DNA of 64,000 nt from Planctomycetaceae bacterium. GTDB lineage: Bacteria; Planctomycetota; Planctomycetia; Planctomycetales; Planctomycetaceae. Numbering within the stretch: position 1 is the first letter of the stretch; each line of letters opens with the position of its first letter. The position numbers and the translations under genes were made by a program. The stretch covers positions 29,011-93,010 of the forward strand of contig JAGQQG010000008.1 in NCBI GenBank assembly GCA_020426325.1. The letters run 5' to 3'. The notes below the pieces were generated by a model. That model saw nothing but the letters and a program-made list of their open reading frames with translations, made no database searches and was not told the DNA's origin. Positions 56,497 to 64,000 of this stretch are shown here, piece by piece.

Positions 56497-57848
56497 ACCA
56501 GATGTCATCACGGAACCGTAAACTGGTCTATATGTTTTCGATCCTGGCGCTGCTCATCCCTATCGGGGCACTGGGGATGCCGGCAAGGGAGCGGTCGCAG
56601 CCCGGTCAGCCCGGACAGTCTGGCGGCAAGATTGCCCGGCTGAGGCACGAATACCGTCTCGGCGAGACGACGTTAGGCGATGTTGACCCTGCAAGCGCGA
56701 CAATGAACCTCGTGTTGCTCGGCATGCGCGGCGTCGCGGGCACGATGCTCTGGATGCAGGCAGACGAACAGAAGCGGATGAAGAACTGGTCCGAACTTGA
56801 ACAGACCACCGAATCCATCATCAAGTTGCAGCCTCGCTTTCTCGATGTCTGGCAATTCCAGGGATGGAACCTGGCGTACAACGTCTCTGTCGAATGCGAC
56901 GCGGTAGAAGATCGCTTCTTCTGGGTGAAGAAAGGGGTCAAATTCATGTTGCGCGGGACGAATCAGAACGAGGACGCCTCGCCGCTGTACCACGATACAG
57001 GCACCATGATGGGCAAGAAAATGGGACGCTCCGACGAACACAAGCAGTTCCGCCGGTACTTCAAAAGCGACCCTGATCCTCGCTGGGAAGGACAAGCCGA
57101 TGAGGAGATCAACCCCAACGGACAAGACAATTATCTCGTCGCGAAAGAGTACTACAACATCGCTAACGAGAAAGAACTCCTGCCTTGGGTCGAGCAACAC
57201 ATCATGGAGCGAACGTTGTTCCGTTCATACCCCGCTCGGTCGCAGATGGACTACGCAACGGCAATCGAGAACGACGGACAGTTCGACGAGGTGACCGTCA
57301 ATGCCTGGAAGACGGCGCACGAAGACTGGACGAATGTGTACGGCCGTGAAGACTTCCTGACCACTGGGGGAGGAATCATCAAGTTGGGGGCGACGGATGA
57401 AGAATTGCAGCAACTCGCAGACGAGGATCCCAACAACGACGTCGCGTCCAAGCGCAACTGGCTCGACCGCTACCAGAAGATGACGAACTACCCTTACTGG
57501 GCTGCACGCAGCAAGGTCGAGTCCGAGCCGGAAATGGTTGAGACCCGTCGTAAACTCTACGAGGGCAAGAAGCTCTTCTTTAAGCAGGACATCCTTCAGG
57601 CTCGCGAATTGCTTGAAAGTGGACTCAACGACCTTCAAGCAATCTTCGAAAAGCATCCGATTCTGCTCGACGAGCAGGAAATGGTCGAAGACATTATCAA
57701 GTCACAATTGATGTGGTTCTACGTGCTCAGAATCAGCGGCGAGCCGAACCCTGAAACATTTCCGATGATGAACGTCTGGAATCAGAACCCGGCTTTGGTC
57801 AGCGAGATGGACCAGCGACTTCAAGAACGCGTGAGTGACGGCCTGTAG
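56493..57848 (+). CDS. conserved planctomycete-type membrane-anchored protein in ABC operon
   Basis: 451 residues, no named family recognised. One N-terminal hydrophobic helix (LVYMFSILALLIPIGALG) anchors or exports a mostly helical protein rich in Trp and acidic residues (MLWMQADEQKRMKNWSELEQT, DVWQFQGWNLAYNVS). Tetratricopeptide-like packing is suggested around 90-130 and 370-420. It overlaps the ABC permease gene by 4 bases, so it is a likely third component of this transporter. The function is unknown. Confidence 0.78.
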   Translation: MNQMSSRNRKLVYMFSILALLIPIGALGMPARERSQPGQPGQSGGKIARLRHEYRLGETTLGDVDPASATMNLVLLGMRGVAGTMLWMQADEQKRMKNWSELEQTTESIIKLQPRFLDVWQFQGWNLAYNVSVECDAVEDRFFWVKKGVKFMLRGTNQNEDASPLYHDTGTMMGKKMGRSDEHKQFRRYFKSDPDPRWEGQADEEINPNGQDNYLVAKEYYNIANEKELLPWVEQHIMERTLFRSYPARSQMDYATAIENDGQFDEVTVNAWKTAHEDWTNVYGREDFLTTGGGIIKLGATDEELQQLADEDPNNDVASKRNWLDRYQKMTNYPYWAARSKVESEPEMVETRRKLYEGKKLFFKQDILQARELLESGLNDLQAIFEKHPILLDEQEMVEDIIKSQLMWFYVLRISGEPNPETFPMMNVWNQNPALVSEMDQRLQERVSDGL

Positions 57849-57916
57849 CCGAGTCTCTGATTCCGGTTTTCCGGTTGAGGTCGACTCATCTCAATCCGGC
57901 GCCCCACACGATTACC

Positions 57917-57941
57917 GTCATTCCCGCGATTGCGGGAATCC
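57917..57941. repeat. REP-like palindrome, solo copy
   Basis: GTCATTCCCGCG-A-TT-GCGGGAATCC type palindrome that matches the ends of the 3363-3465 element except for the central bases. It stands alone, 69 bp after the end of the ABC-operon protein gene. Confidence 0.65.
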
Positions 57942-58000
57942 GGTCCGGCATCGAATGTGGTCAGTTGCGAGCAAGGCTGCACACCCGACTTGACAAGCGA

Positions 58001-58060
58001 CACAGTCGCTGTGCGAGGACGACAAGATTCGACGAATCTTGCAGATTCAACGAAATCTGC
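58001..58060. repeat. triple-hairpin palindromic module
   Basis: Three successive perfect hairpins: CACAG-TCG-CTGTG (58001-58013), AAGATTCG-A-CGAATCTT (58024-58040) and GCAGATT-CAACGA-AATCTGC (58041-58060). The last two abut. It resembles the double-hairpin modules elsewhere in architecture but not in stem sequence. Confidence 0.55.
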
Positions 58061-58283
58061 CCGAGTTTTCGTCGATTCCTCAACATCACCGGCCAACGCA
58101 TTGAAGTTCTCCAATGCAATGCGGCTTGGAGAGCCGTGGATCGAATATGTCCGGTCTGTCTCAAACGCAATATTGTCTTAGCGCTCGGACTGGTTTCAAC
58201 GTACACTGATGGAAATGGTGCTTTCGGGAGATGCTCAGCCCAGTTGAATCGGGTCCCTGGTATCCTTCAGGACGGAGTTGATC

Positions 58284-60674
58284 ATGATGCGTTGTGTGCT
58301 GGTCGTTCGCTGTGTCCTGACATTTCTCGTATTTACCGTTGTCCTCTCGACATCTGCCCGTGCCAATGATGCGGAGTTGCGAGCGGGGGTGAAACGGGCA
58401 ATTGAGCGGGCGCAGGAGTATCTGGTCAGTCAGCAACTCCCTAATGGGGCGTGGTCGGAACGACTCGGCGTTAATGCACTTGTAATGCTGGCTCTCGCTA
58501 ACTCAGGATTGGAGTCCGATCATCCCACGATCGTATCTGGCCTGAAAGCATTGCGGGACTTTGAGGTTCCGGACGAAACTTACGATATCTCATTGACCAT
58601 CATGGCATATGCAGCCGTCGATGGAGGTAAGGCGAATGCCGGACGCATCTCGGCCCTGGCACAAGCACTCGAAGAGCGTCAACGACCGGGCGGAGGTTGG
58701 CACTACAAGAAAGCAGGCAATGGGTCTGATAACAGCTGTACGCAGTATGCGATCCTGGGGCTTCGTGAAGCGGCCCACGCTGGATACACAGTGGATCGAT
58801 CCACCTGGCGGAAGGCTCAGGACCACTGGCTCCGTGGTCAGATTGGAAGTCGTGACTCCGTCACGGGGGCTGGTTGGCAATACGGAGCACTCCCAGACGG
58901 TCCGGCATCCGGCAGTATGACGGTCGCCGGAATCGGCTCACTTGTCATCATCGACTCGTTTCTGAAGGACGACCCCGATGATGGAGAACTCGATTGCTGC
59001 GCGAGTTCTGAGGAGAAAGAGATTCAGAAAGCGATTGACGCTGGTGTCCGCTGGCTGGGAAGCCGGTTCAGTGTCAGGAGCAATCCGGGCGATGGGAACT
59101 GGCTGTTGTATTACCTTTACGGCTTGGAGCGGGCCGGTCGGCTGTCGGGCCGTCGATTTTTTGGAGACCATGACTGGTACCGTGAAGGGGCAGATTTCCT
59201 CATTCGAGAACAGATGGCTGGGACCGGCGAGTGGCGACGGACTAGTCCCGGGTTCGAAAGCGATCCGTTGCTATCCACGAGTTTTGCTCTGTTGTTCCTT
59301 TCGAAAGGACTCGCGCCGGTACTGATTAATAAGCTCAAATACGGTCCGCGCGACCCCTCGACCGGCGAGCCGCTGAACGAAGACTGGAACAAACATTCGA
59401 ACGATGTCCGCAATCTCGTCAATTTCATCTCCGGTCGGGACAAATGGCCTGCACTCGTCACATGGCAGGTACTTGATTTTGACAAAGCTGTTCAGGATGA
59501 CGGTGTGCAGTCGCTGCTTCAGGCCCCGGTCCAGATGATCTCCGGAGTCAATCCCCCCACCAGCATTCAAGGGCAGCAGGTCGAAGTCCTCCGGGATTAT
59601 ATCGCCCAGGGCGGTTTCCTCCTCGCTGTGCAGAACTGCGAAAGCGATGAGTTTGAACAGGGCTTCCACGACCTCATCAAACGGATGTTCCCGACCGGCG
59701 AGTTTCGTCTGCGAAAACTTCCTGACACCCATGACATCTACCGATCCGAGTTTCTCATCACCGAAAATCCTCCCGAGTTGTGGGGAGTGGATGTTGGTTG
59801 TCGGACGGCCATTGTGTACGCCCCATTCGATCATGGTTGCCGCTGGGAGCATTGGATCAAGTCCGAACCACGTGGTCGTGCGCCGCAGTTGAAGGCAGCG
59901 ATCGGACGATCCATGCAGCTGGGAACCAACATCGTCGCGTATGCGACCAATCGCGAAGTTCACGACAAACTGGATGCCCCGGATGCCATCCAGGTTGATG
60001 ACGAGGAGTCCCTGAATGCCCGAGGAACGGTCCGAATGGCTCAGCTGCGTCACACCGGGGGATGGGACACCGCCCGTCACGCAGCCCGACATCTGCTCGA
60101 TGCACTCGAAGAAAAAGTCGGACTTCGACCGGCAGCCCAGATCGCCAGCCTCACTGCCAGCGATCCCACGATTCTGGATTTTCCGCTGCTCTACATGCAT
60201 GGACGGCAGACATTCTCTTACTCTCCCGCCGAGCGTGAACAACTCAAAGCTCATCTCGAGAATGGCGGACTGTTGTTTGCAGATGCATGCTGCGGTGCCC
60301 AGGCGTTCGACACGGCCTTTCGACAGATGGTCGAACAGACATTCGGCCGTCCTCTGGAGCGGATTCCCGTCACTCACGAGCTATTTCATTCGGAATGGGG
60401 TAATGACATCCGGCAGGTCCAAAGGAGGCTGCCTCGCAATGACAACGCGAGTTCCGTACTCGACACCGATTTCTCGATCGGCGAACCCATCCTGGAGGGT
60501 CTCATGATCGACGGACGGATCGCCATTGTGTACAGCAAGTACGACATCAGCTGCGCCCTCGAACGGCAGGCCACCGCCGCCTGTGCCGGCTACACAACCG
60601 AGGACGCAACCCGCATCGCCATCAATGTCGTGCTCTACTCATTCCTGCAGAATGTTCAGAACACAAGCCGGTGA
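58284..60674 (+). CDS. secreted terpene-cyclase-like helical + tandem DUF4159 protein
   Basis: 796 residues. Signal peptide (RCVLTFLVFTVVLSTSARA), an alpha/alpha-toroid region of squalene/prenyltransferase-type repeats (about 30-370; QQLPNGAWSERLGVNALVMLALAN, RPGGGWHYKKAGNGSDNSCTQYAIL) and two DUF4159 domains (about 395-570 and 585-790). The second begins RMAQLRHTGGWDTARHAARHLLDAL and has ADACCG; the first repeats its pattern with QNCESDEF. No DxDD cyclase motif was seen, so terpene cyclisation is unlikely. ATG 58284 follows CGGAG by 6 bases. Function unknown. Confidence 0.83.
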   Translation: MMRCVLVVRCVLTFLVFTVVLSTSARANDAELRAGVKRAIERAQEYLVSQQLPNGAWSERLGVNALVMLALANSGLESDHPTIVSGLKALRDFEVPDETYDISLTIMAYAAVDGGKANAGRISALAQALEERQRPGGGWHYKKAGNGSDNSCTQYAILGLREAAHAGYTVDRSTWRKAQDHWLRGQIGSRDSVTGAGWQYGALPDGPASGSMTVAGIGSLVIIDSFLKDDPDDGELDCCASSEEKEIQKAIDAGVRWLGSRFSVRSNPGDGNWLLYYLYGLERAGRLSGRRFFGDHDWYREGADFLIREQMAGTGEWRRTSPGFESDPLLSTSFALLFLSKGLAPVLINKLKYGPRDPSTGEPLNEDWNKHSNDVRNLVNFISGRDKWPALVTWQVLDFDKAVQDDGVQSLLQAPVQMISGVNPPTSIQGQQVEVLRDYIAQGGFLLAVQNCESDEFEQGFHDLIKRMFPTGEFRLRKLPDTHDIYRSEFLITENPPELWGVDVGCRTAIVYAPFDHGCRWEHWIKSEPRGRAPQLKAAIGRSMQLGTNIVAYATNREVHDKLDAPDAIQVDDEESLNARGTVRMAQLRHTGGWDTARHAARHLLDALEEKVGLRPAAQIASLTASDPTILDFPLLYMHGRQTFSYSPAEREQLKAHLENGGLLFADACCGAQAFDTAFRQMVEQTFGRPLERIPVTHELFHSEWGNDIRQVQRRLPRNDNASSVLDTDFSIGEPILEGLMIDGRIAIVYSKYDISCALERQATAACAGYTTEDATRIAINVVLYSFLQNVQNTSR

Positions 60675-60788
60675 TGAAGCCAATCGGCTCACCGATCAGT
60701 GCGAAGACTGCGATGATCGGTCATTGCCCTTGAGATGTTGACGGATCTCTGTCACATGGCATTAGAGACAGGTCCAACACGTCAATCA

Positions 60789-61256
60789 TTAGCGTGACAA
60801 TTCAATCGTCTCCACCTCCACCGGCTCGCCGGAATCTGGGACGATGACCTTAAATTCTGAAGTCTGAGGGTTAGAGTACTTACCGCCGAGGAGATCCGGC
60901 ATCTGACTCTCTCGCGTGAACGGGGGAGCCTTATCATGTGCAGTCAATGTGATGGTGTATTCGCCTGTAGCGAGTCCATCGCCTTTCCGATATGTCCAGG
61001 CTTCAAAATGTCCCTCAGCATCCGTCGTGGCCTTCGGGAACACGCGATGAGTGTCTTCCTGCGTCTTCGCATGGAACTGGAGTTTCACGCCCTCAAGTGG
61101 TGCTCCGTCGACATGGACAATGCCACTCACGGGGGAGACGGGTTTTTCATTGACCGGCTCCCGCCCTTTCGAGCAACCTGCGGTCAGCAGACACAGGAGA
61201 ACTAAAACATGTTCGGAACGTAATGACCTATACATTTCTGCTTTCAACTTGGTCAT
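60789..61256 (-). CDS. lipoprotein with carboxypeptidase-regulatory-like fold
   Basis: 155 residues. The lipobox LLTAGC follows a short signal (MYRSLRSEHVLVLLCLL), then a beta-sandwich of the carboxypeptidase regulatory type: VSGIVHVDGAPLEGVKLQFHA, ATTDAEGHFEAWTYRKGDGLATGEYTITLTA. Such small lipoproteins commonly follow DUF1559 genes in planctomycetes and this one follows a broken one. ATG 61256 has GAGGA 10 bases upstream; the internal Met of MYRSL is the alternative. The frame opens upstream to 61439 over the terminator hairpin, which looks non-coding. Confidence 0.78.
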   Translation of the reverse strand: MTKLKAEMYRSLRSEHVLVLLCLLTAGCSKGREPVNEKPVSPVSGIVHVDGAPLEGVKLQFHAKTQEDTHRVFPKATTDAEGHFEAWTYRKGDGLATGEYTITLTAHDKAPPFTRESQMPDLLGGKYSNPQTSEFKVIVPDSGEPVEVETIELSR

Positions 61257-61385
61257 GCCTGAATGATCCTCTGCTGACTGAGTCTGTTTACAGCTCGGCG
61301 CTACAATGGGGGGGGCCTTAAAACATGAGAAAAGCGGCGGTGTGAACTTGATTTCGACGAGCGAACATTCCTTCTGAAATGGAAA

Positions 61386-61414
61386 GGCCAACCGTGAATT
61401 ACTCACGGTTGGTC
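61386..61414 (-). terminator. hairpin terminator after the broken DUF1559 gene
   Basis: 12-bp stem GGCCAACCGTGA / TCACGGTTGGTC with a 5-base loop and one G-T pair, 29 bp past the DUF1559 stop. On the leftward transcript the stem is followed by UUUCCAUUU, a partial U-tract. It lies between DUF1559 and the downstream lipoprotein gene, so it could be a terminator or attenuator. Confidence 0.6.
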
Positions 61415-61442
61415 CTCCTGTTTTACTCGCCACTATCAATCG

Positions 61443-62522
61443 TTATTGCTGGCTGACGGATTCTCCCCCCTGACGGGTGTTTAATGCAGTCCAGACCTCG
61501 GTCGAGATATTCTGGCTTGTCGATTGCACCGAGCCGTCACCCATCAGCGTAAGCGAGACACCAGTGTGAAATGAATACGGTCCGGCGACATCTGACTGCG
61601 CGTCGACGGCGTTCGTACAATTGATCACGCATGGTCCACTGTTCTGCACTCCGTTGTCGATGGTCCCGAACGAATTGTAGGGTGTTCCGGTCGCGAAGGC
61701 TGATCCTGTGTAAGAGCTGACCCATGTACCACCGTTGCTGCCGACGTTCGAATTCGCAAAGGTGTCGGCTTTCCCATCGGTGTAGCCTTGTTCACGTGCT
61801 GCGTGTTCGTGAACGAAGTATGTGTTGGACAAGCCATCGGTCATATTACGAATCTTGTTGGCATCAGTGTTGTTGATGGCAATCGTGTGACCTGGTTCGT
61901 AAACAAAAAGTGCCCCACGGATTGCCCCTGCTCTATCAGTCGTTCTATATGCTGCTTGATGTGCAGCTCTGACATCACCGTCAAAGTCAATGATCGTGAT
62001 ATAGTCACAGACACCGCTGGTTTGAGTATTCGTCGATTGAAGACCTACCGCTGGAAATGCAGGATTCCCCGATCCCCCCGTAACCAGAGTGTTCGTGCTG
62101 TGCGGAGCCGAAGGGCAAATGAAGCCGGGCACGACCGTTGACTGGGCCTGGAAGCTCCCAGCCGCTGTCGCGCCGACATCGTCCAGGATTCCTCCCGCTG
62201 CTGCGATGGGGTTGTATGCATTCGCCTGGTCCAGATAAGGCAACAACGCACATGGCCAACTCATTGATCCGGGCAAAGGTGACACTGTTCCCAAGGAAAG
62301 GTCGACGTAAGAGAGGTATGTCTGGGGGAACGACAGATGGACATCGTGTTAATTATGAAATGCGAGACCAAGCTGCTTCAGGTTGTTTCGACACTGAGTA
62401 CGGCGGGCTGCCTCACGTGCCTGCTGAACAGCTGGAAGCAGTAGAGCAATCAAAATGGCAATGATTGCGATGACAACCAAGAGTTCAATCAAGGTGAACC
62501 CACGTTATTGACTAGAATTCAT
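61443..62522 (-). pseudogene. DUF1559 prepilin-like protein broken by two in-frame TAA codons
   Basis: One continuous frame of 360 codons runs from an ATG at 62522 with perfect AGGAGG 8 bases upstream to the TAA at 61443. It would encode a complete DUF1559 protein: MNSSQ, then [20 protein letters not shown] with the prepilin motif, [24 protein letters not shown], and the C-terminal SLTLMGDGSVQSTS block. But TAA interrupts it at 62507-62505 (codon 6) and again at 62351-62349, where the family has Tyr (HNYHD). No indel or frameshift is present and the third part (from about 62294) stays open for 283 residues. Recent inactivation, or a sequencing or assembly error, are the options; recoding is unlikely because TAA ends other genes here. 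Confidence 0.82.
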
Positions 62523-62850
62523 GCTCTGTGCCTCCTCATGAAAAAGAGATTGAAAACATCACCTCGCAGTAGCGCGAGTGTTGCGAGACTAACAAATAGC
62601 ATGCTAACATCCTAGTCTCGCAAGAAGACGTATTCCGATTTTCGAGAAAAACGGACGGGCCTCTAAAAGATCGCTGACTAATGACAGCAACTGACATCAG
62701 TGGTAAGCGTTGAGTTCCTGAGAAGTATTCGTCGCGGGCTTGTCCGGTGTCCTCGACATCGAGAACGGGAAGCGCGTTCCGTTACGACGTATTCATGGAT
62801 CCGAAGAAGCTCGCTGCATTTCATTACAGGATTCGCATTGAGGAAACATG
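62523..62850. other. divergent intergenic region
   Basis: 328 bp between the leftward DUF1559 pseudogene and the rightward dehydrogenase gene. It holds the ribosome-binding site of the former and the inverted repeat at 62581-62623. Apart from these nothing was recognised. Confidence 0.4.
62581..62623. promoter_or_regulatory. inverted repeat in divergent promoter region
   Basis: TTGCGAGACTA (62581-62591) and TAGTCTCGCAA (62613-62623) form a perfect 11-bp inverted repeat with a 21-base loop that itself contains the palindrome TAGCATGCTA (62597-62606). It lies 59-101 bp upstream of the broken DUF1559 start and 228-270 bp from the divergent dehydrogenase gene. It may be an operator; no -35/-10 pair is convincing. 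Confidence 0.45.
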
Positions 62851-64000
62851 ATGCCGACTCAAAAACAGGCGAGCATTGCTCAGCAGAAACCGCACTCACA
62901 GGCGCAAGACGCCAGAGACGGTCGAGTTGAACAAGCCATCGATCGGTTGCGGAATGGAGCACGCGAACTTTCGCATGCGGACATCGCGACTCGGCGGGAT
63001 TGCGCCCATGAAGTCCTCGAACAGGTTGTCAAATGTGCCCCTGAATGGGTGGACGCGTGCTGCCGGATCAAGCAGATCCCCGACAGATCGGCCGGCGTTG
63101 GCGAAGAAGTTCTTGCCGGACCCGGAGGTGTTGCTCGCTATCTTCGGCTGATGATCCGGTCACTCGACGAAATTGCTCAGACTGGCAGACCGCGGTTGTC
63201 GGGAAAGGTCGGTCGTCTGTCTGATGGACGATTGCGGGTTCCCATGTTTCCGGCCCGGGGCATCTACGATTCGCTGATCTTCGCAGGGATCAAGGCCGAG
63301 GCGCGGATGCAAAGCGGTGTGGAAGAGTCGACACTCCACGGGGATCGACTGCATCGCCTGGACGGGTCGGATCGCACGCCGCGAGTTGGTGTTGTCCTGG
63401 GCGCTGGCAATGTTTCGTCGATTCCGACTGCTGACAGCCTGACGCGCGTTTTTCAGGATGGAAACGCAGTCCTGCTCAAATTGAACCCGGTCCAGGATAC
63501 TCTCAAGGACGTGTTTGAAGAAGCGCTGCAACCGTTGATCAAGCGAGGGTGGTTACAGATTGTCACCGGCGGAGCGGAAGTCGGCGCGGCCGCCGTCTAT
63601 CACCAGGAGGTCGACGAAGTTCACATCACTGGCTCGCACCACACTCACGACGCGATCGTCTGGGGGCGTGACCCCGACGAACGTGCACGCCGTAAGCGAG
63701 AGAATGATCCGATCCTGAAGAAACCGATCACCAGCGAAATGGGAAATGTCAGTCCCTGGATCATTGTCCCCGGCAACTACTCGGAGAAAGAGTTGAAGTC
63801 GCAGGCGACCCACGTGGCGGCATCACTCGCCAACAACGCAGGTTTCAACTGTCTGACGACCCGGATGATCATCACCTGGAAGAAGTGGCCCGATCGAGGG
63901 CGTTTTCTTGACATGGTGCAAGCGGTGCTCAACAGTATCCCGCCACGAGTAGCCTTCTACCCCGGTGCAGAGGAACGCTACGCACGACTCACCCGCGCCC
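62851..64000 (+). CDS. aldehyde dehydrogenase family protein, 3' part outside window
   Basis: At least 383 residues, the C-terminal end is beyond the window. Family landmarks: PRVGVVLGAGNVSSIPTADSLT and KLNPVQD (cofactor-binding region), VHITGSHHTHDAIV (Rossmann turn with the conserved TGS), EMGNVSPWIIVPG (catalytic-Glu region) and NNAGFNCLTTRMI with the active-site Cys. The first 60 residues are Gln/Asp-rich and unlike standard enzymes. GAGGAA precedes the ATG by about 5 bases (an adjacent ATG at 62848 is possible). Substrate unknown. Confidence 0.83.
   Translation, partial: MPTQKQASIAQQKPHSQAQDARDGRVEQAIDRLRNGARELSHADIATRRDCAHEVLEQVVKCAPEWVDACCRIKQIPDRSAGVGEEVLAGPGGVARYLRLMIRSLDEIAQTGRPRLSGKVGRLSDGRLRVPMFPARGIYDSLIFAGIKAEARMQSGVEESTLHGDRLHRLDGSDRTPRVGVVLGAGNVSSIPTADSLTRVFQDGNAVLLKLNPVQDTLKDVFEEALQPLIKRGWLQIVTGGAEVGAAAVYHQEVDEVHITGSHHTHDAIVWGRDPDERARRKRENDPILKKPITSEMGNVSPWIIVPGNYSEKELKSQATHVAASLANNAGFNCLTTRMIITWKKWPDRGRFLDMVQAVLNSIPPRVAFYPGAEERYARLTRA

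Larger units (their letters stand above)
57849..58283. other. repeat-rich intergenic region
   Basis: 435 bp holding the solo REP palindrome and the triple-hairpin module. No gene recognised. Some hairpins may end transcription of the ABC operon, but none has a clear U-tract. Confidence 0.45.

Noticed and set aside
59271..60377. 368-residue leftward open frame over the DUF4159 gene
   Set aside because: Shadow of the true coding strand; composition is odd and no motif was recognised.
61443..62522. TAA as a sense codon or programmed readthrough to explain the interrupted DUF1559 gene
   Set aside because: TAA ends other genes here (for example the YhaM and phosphoglycerate kinase genes), so global reassignment is excluded; no recoding signal was seen. 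Pseudogene or sequence error is simpler.

Overview
The window looks like a chromosomal segment of a planctomycete, probably family Planctomycetaceae. No 16S rRNA is present, so this rests on gene families typical of that phylum: two secreted PSCyt1-DUF1549-DUF1553 proteins, a DUF1501 protein, a formylglycine-type sulfatase, PVC-type beta-propeller/HEAT/CxxCH heme proteins, DUF1559 pseudopilin-like proteins, a DUF4159 protein and a cytochrome-WD40 protein. No tRNA, rRNA, phage, transposase or CRISPR array was seen.

Layout: 1-2 kb holds the start of lexA and a lipoprotein with a thioredoxin fold but no cysteine pair. 2.3-6 kb holds two 3'-5' exoribonucleases (YhaM type and RNase R) separated by palindromic repeats. 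6.2-12 kb is a secreted degradation operon (PSD1, DUF1501, sulfatase). 12-16.3 kb is sugar-nucleotide metabolism (GlmU-like protein, RuvX, mannose-1-phosphate guanylyltransferase, myo-inositol oxygenase). 16.5-24.9 kb holds large secreted heme/propeller proteins. 24.9-30 kb is housekeeping: QueD, a MazG-like protein, HemE-HemY, a GlsB-type membrane protein, a MoaD/ThiS-like protein and a MaoC hydratase. 30.3-34.8 kb is a leftward surface-glycan operon (GT2-ArnT fusion, PAP2, GT10).

35-42.1 kb is a rightward run: BlaI, BlaR1-like peptidase, pseudopilin, a von Willebrand A protein with a TonB-like membrane anchor, LspA, a secreted helical-repeat protein, ExbB, ExbD, ExbD. Several junctions overlap by 4-8 bases. 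The TonB-like anchor on a VWA protein close to an ExbB/ExbD motor is the strongest candidate for an undescribed system here. It is followed by a beta-helix protein (42.3 kb), a second PSD1 protein with a 35-residue membrane ORF, an FAD oxidoreductase, a glycerophosphodiesterase, phosphoglucomutase and phosphoglycerate kinase. 53.7-57.8 kb is an ABC transporter trio; 58.3 kb a tandem-DUF4159 protein. 60.8-62.5 kb is a lipoprotein next to a DUF1559 gene broken by two in-frame TAA codons. The window ends inside an aldehyde dehydrogenase-family gene.

Two kinds of repeat recur in the spacers: a 25-base REP-like palindrome (a pair forming a 103-bp inverted unit, plus a solo copy), and short double-hairpin modules whose stems differ in sequence but keep the same architecture. 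All functional calls come from reading translations and motifs by eye; no database search was run.
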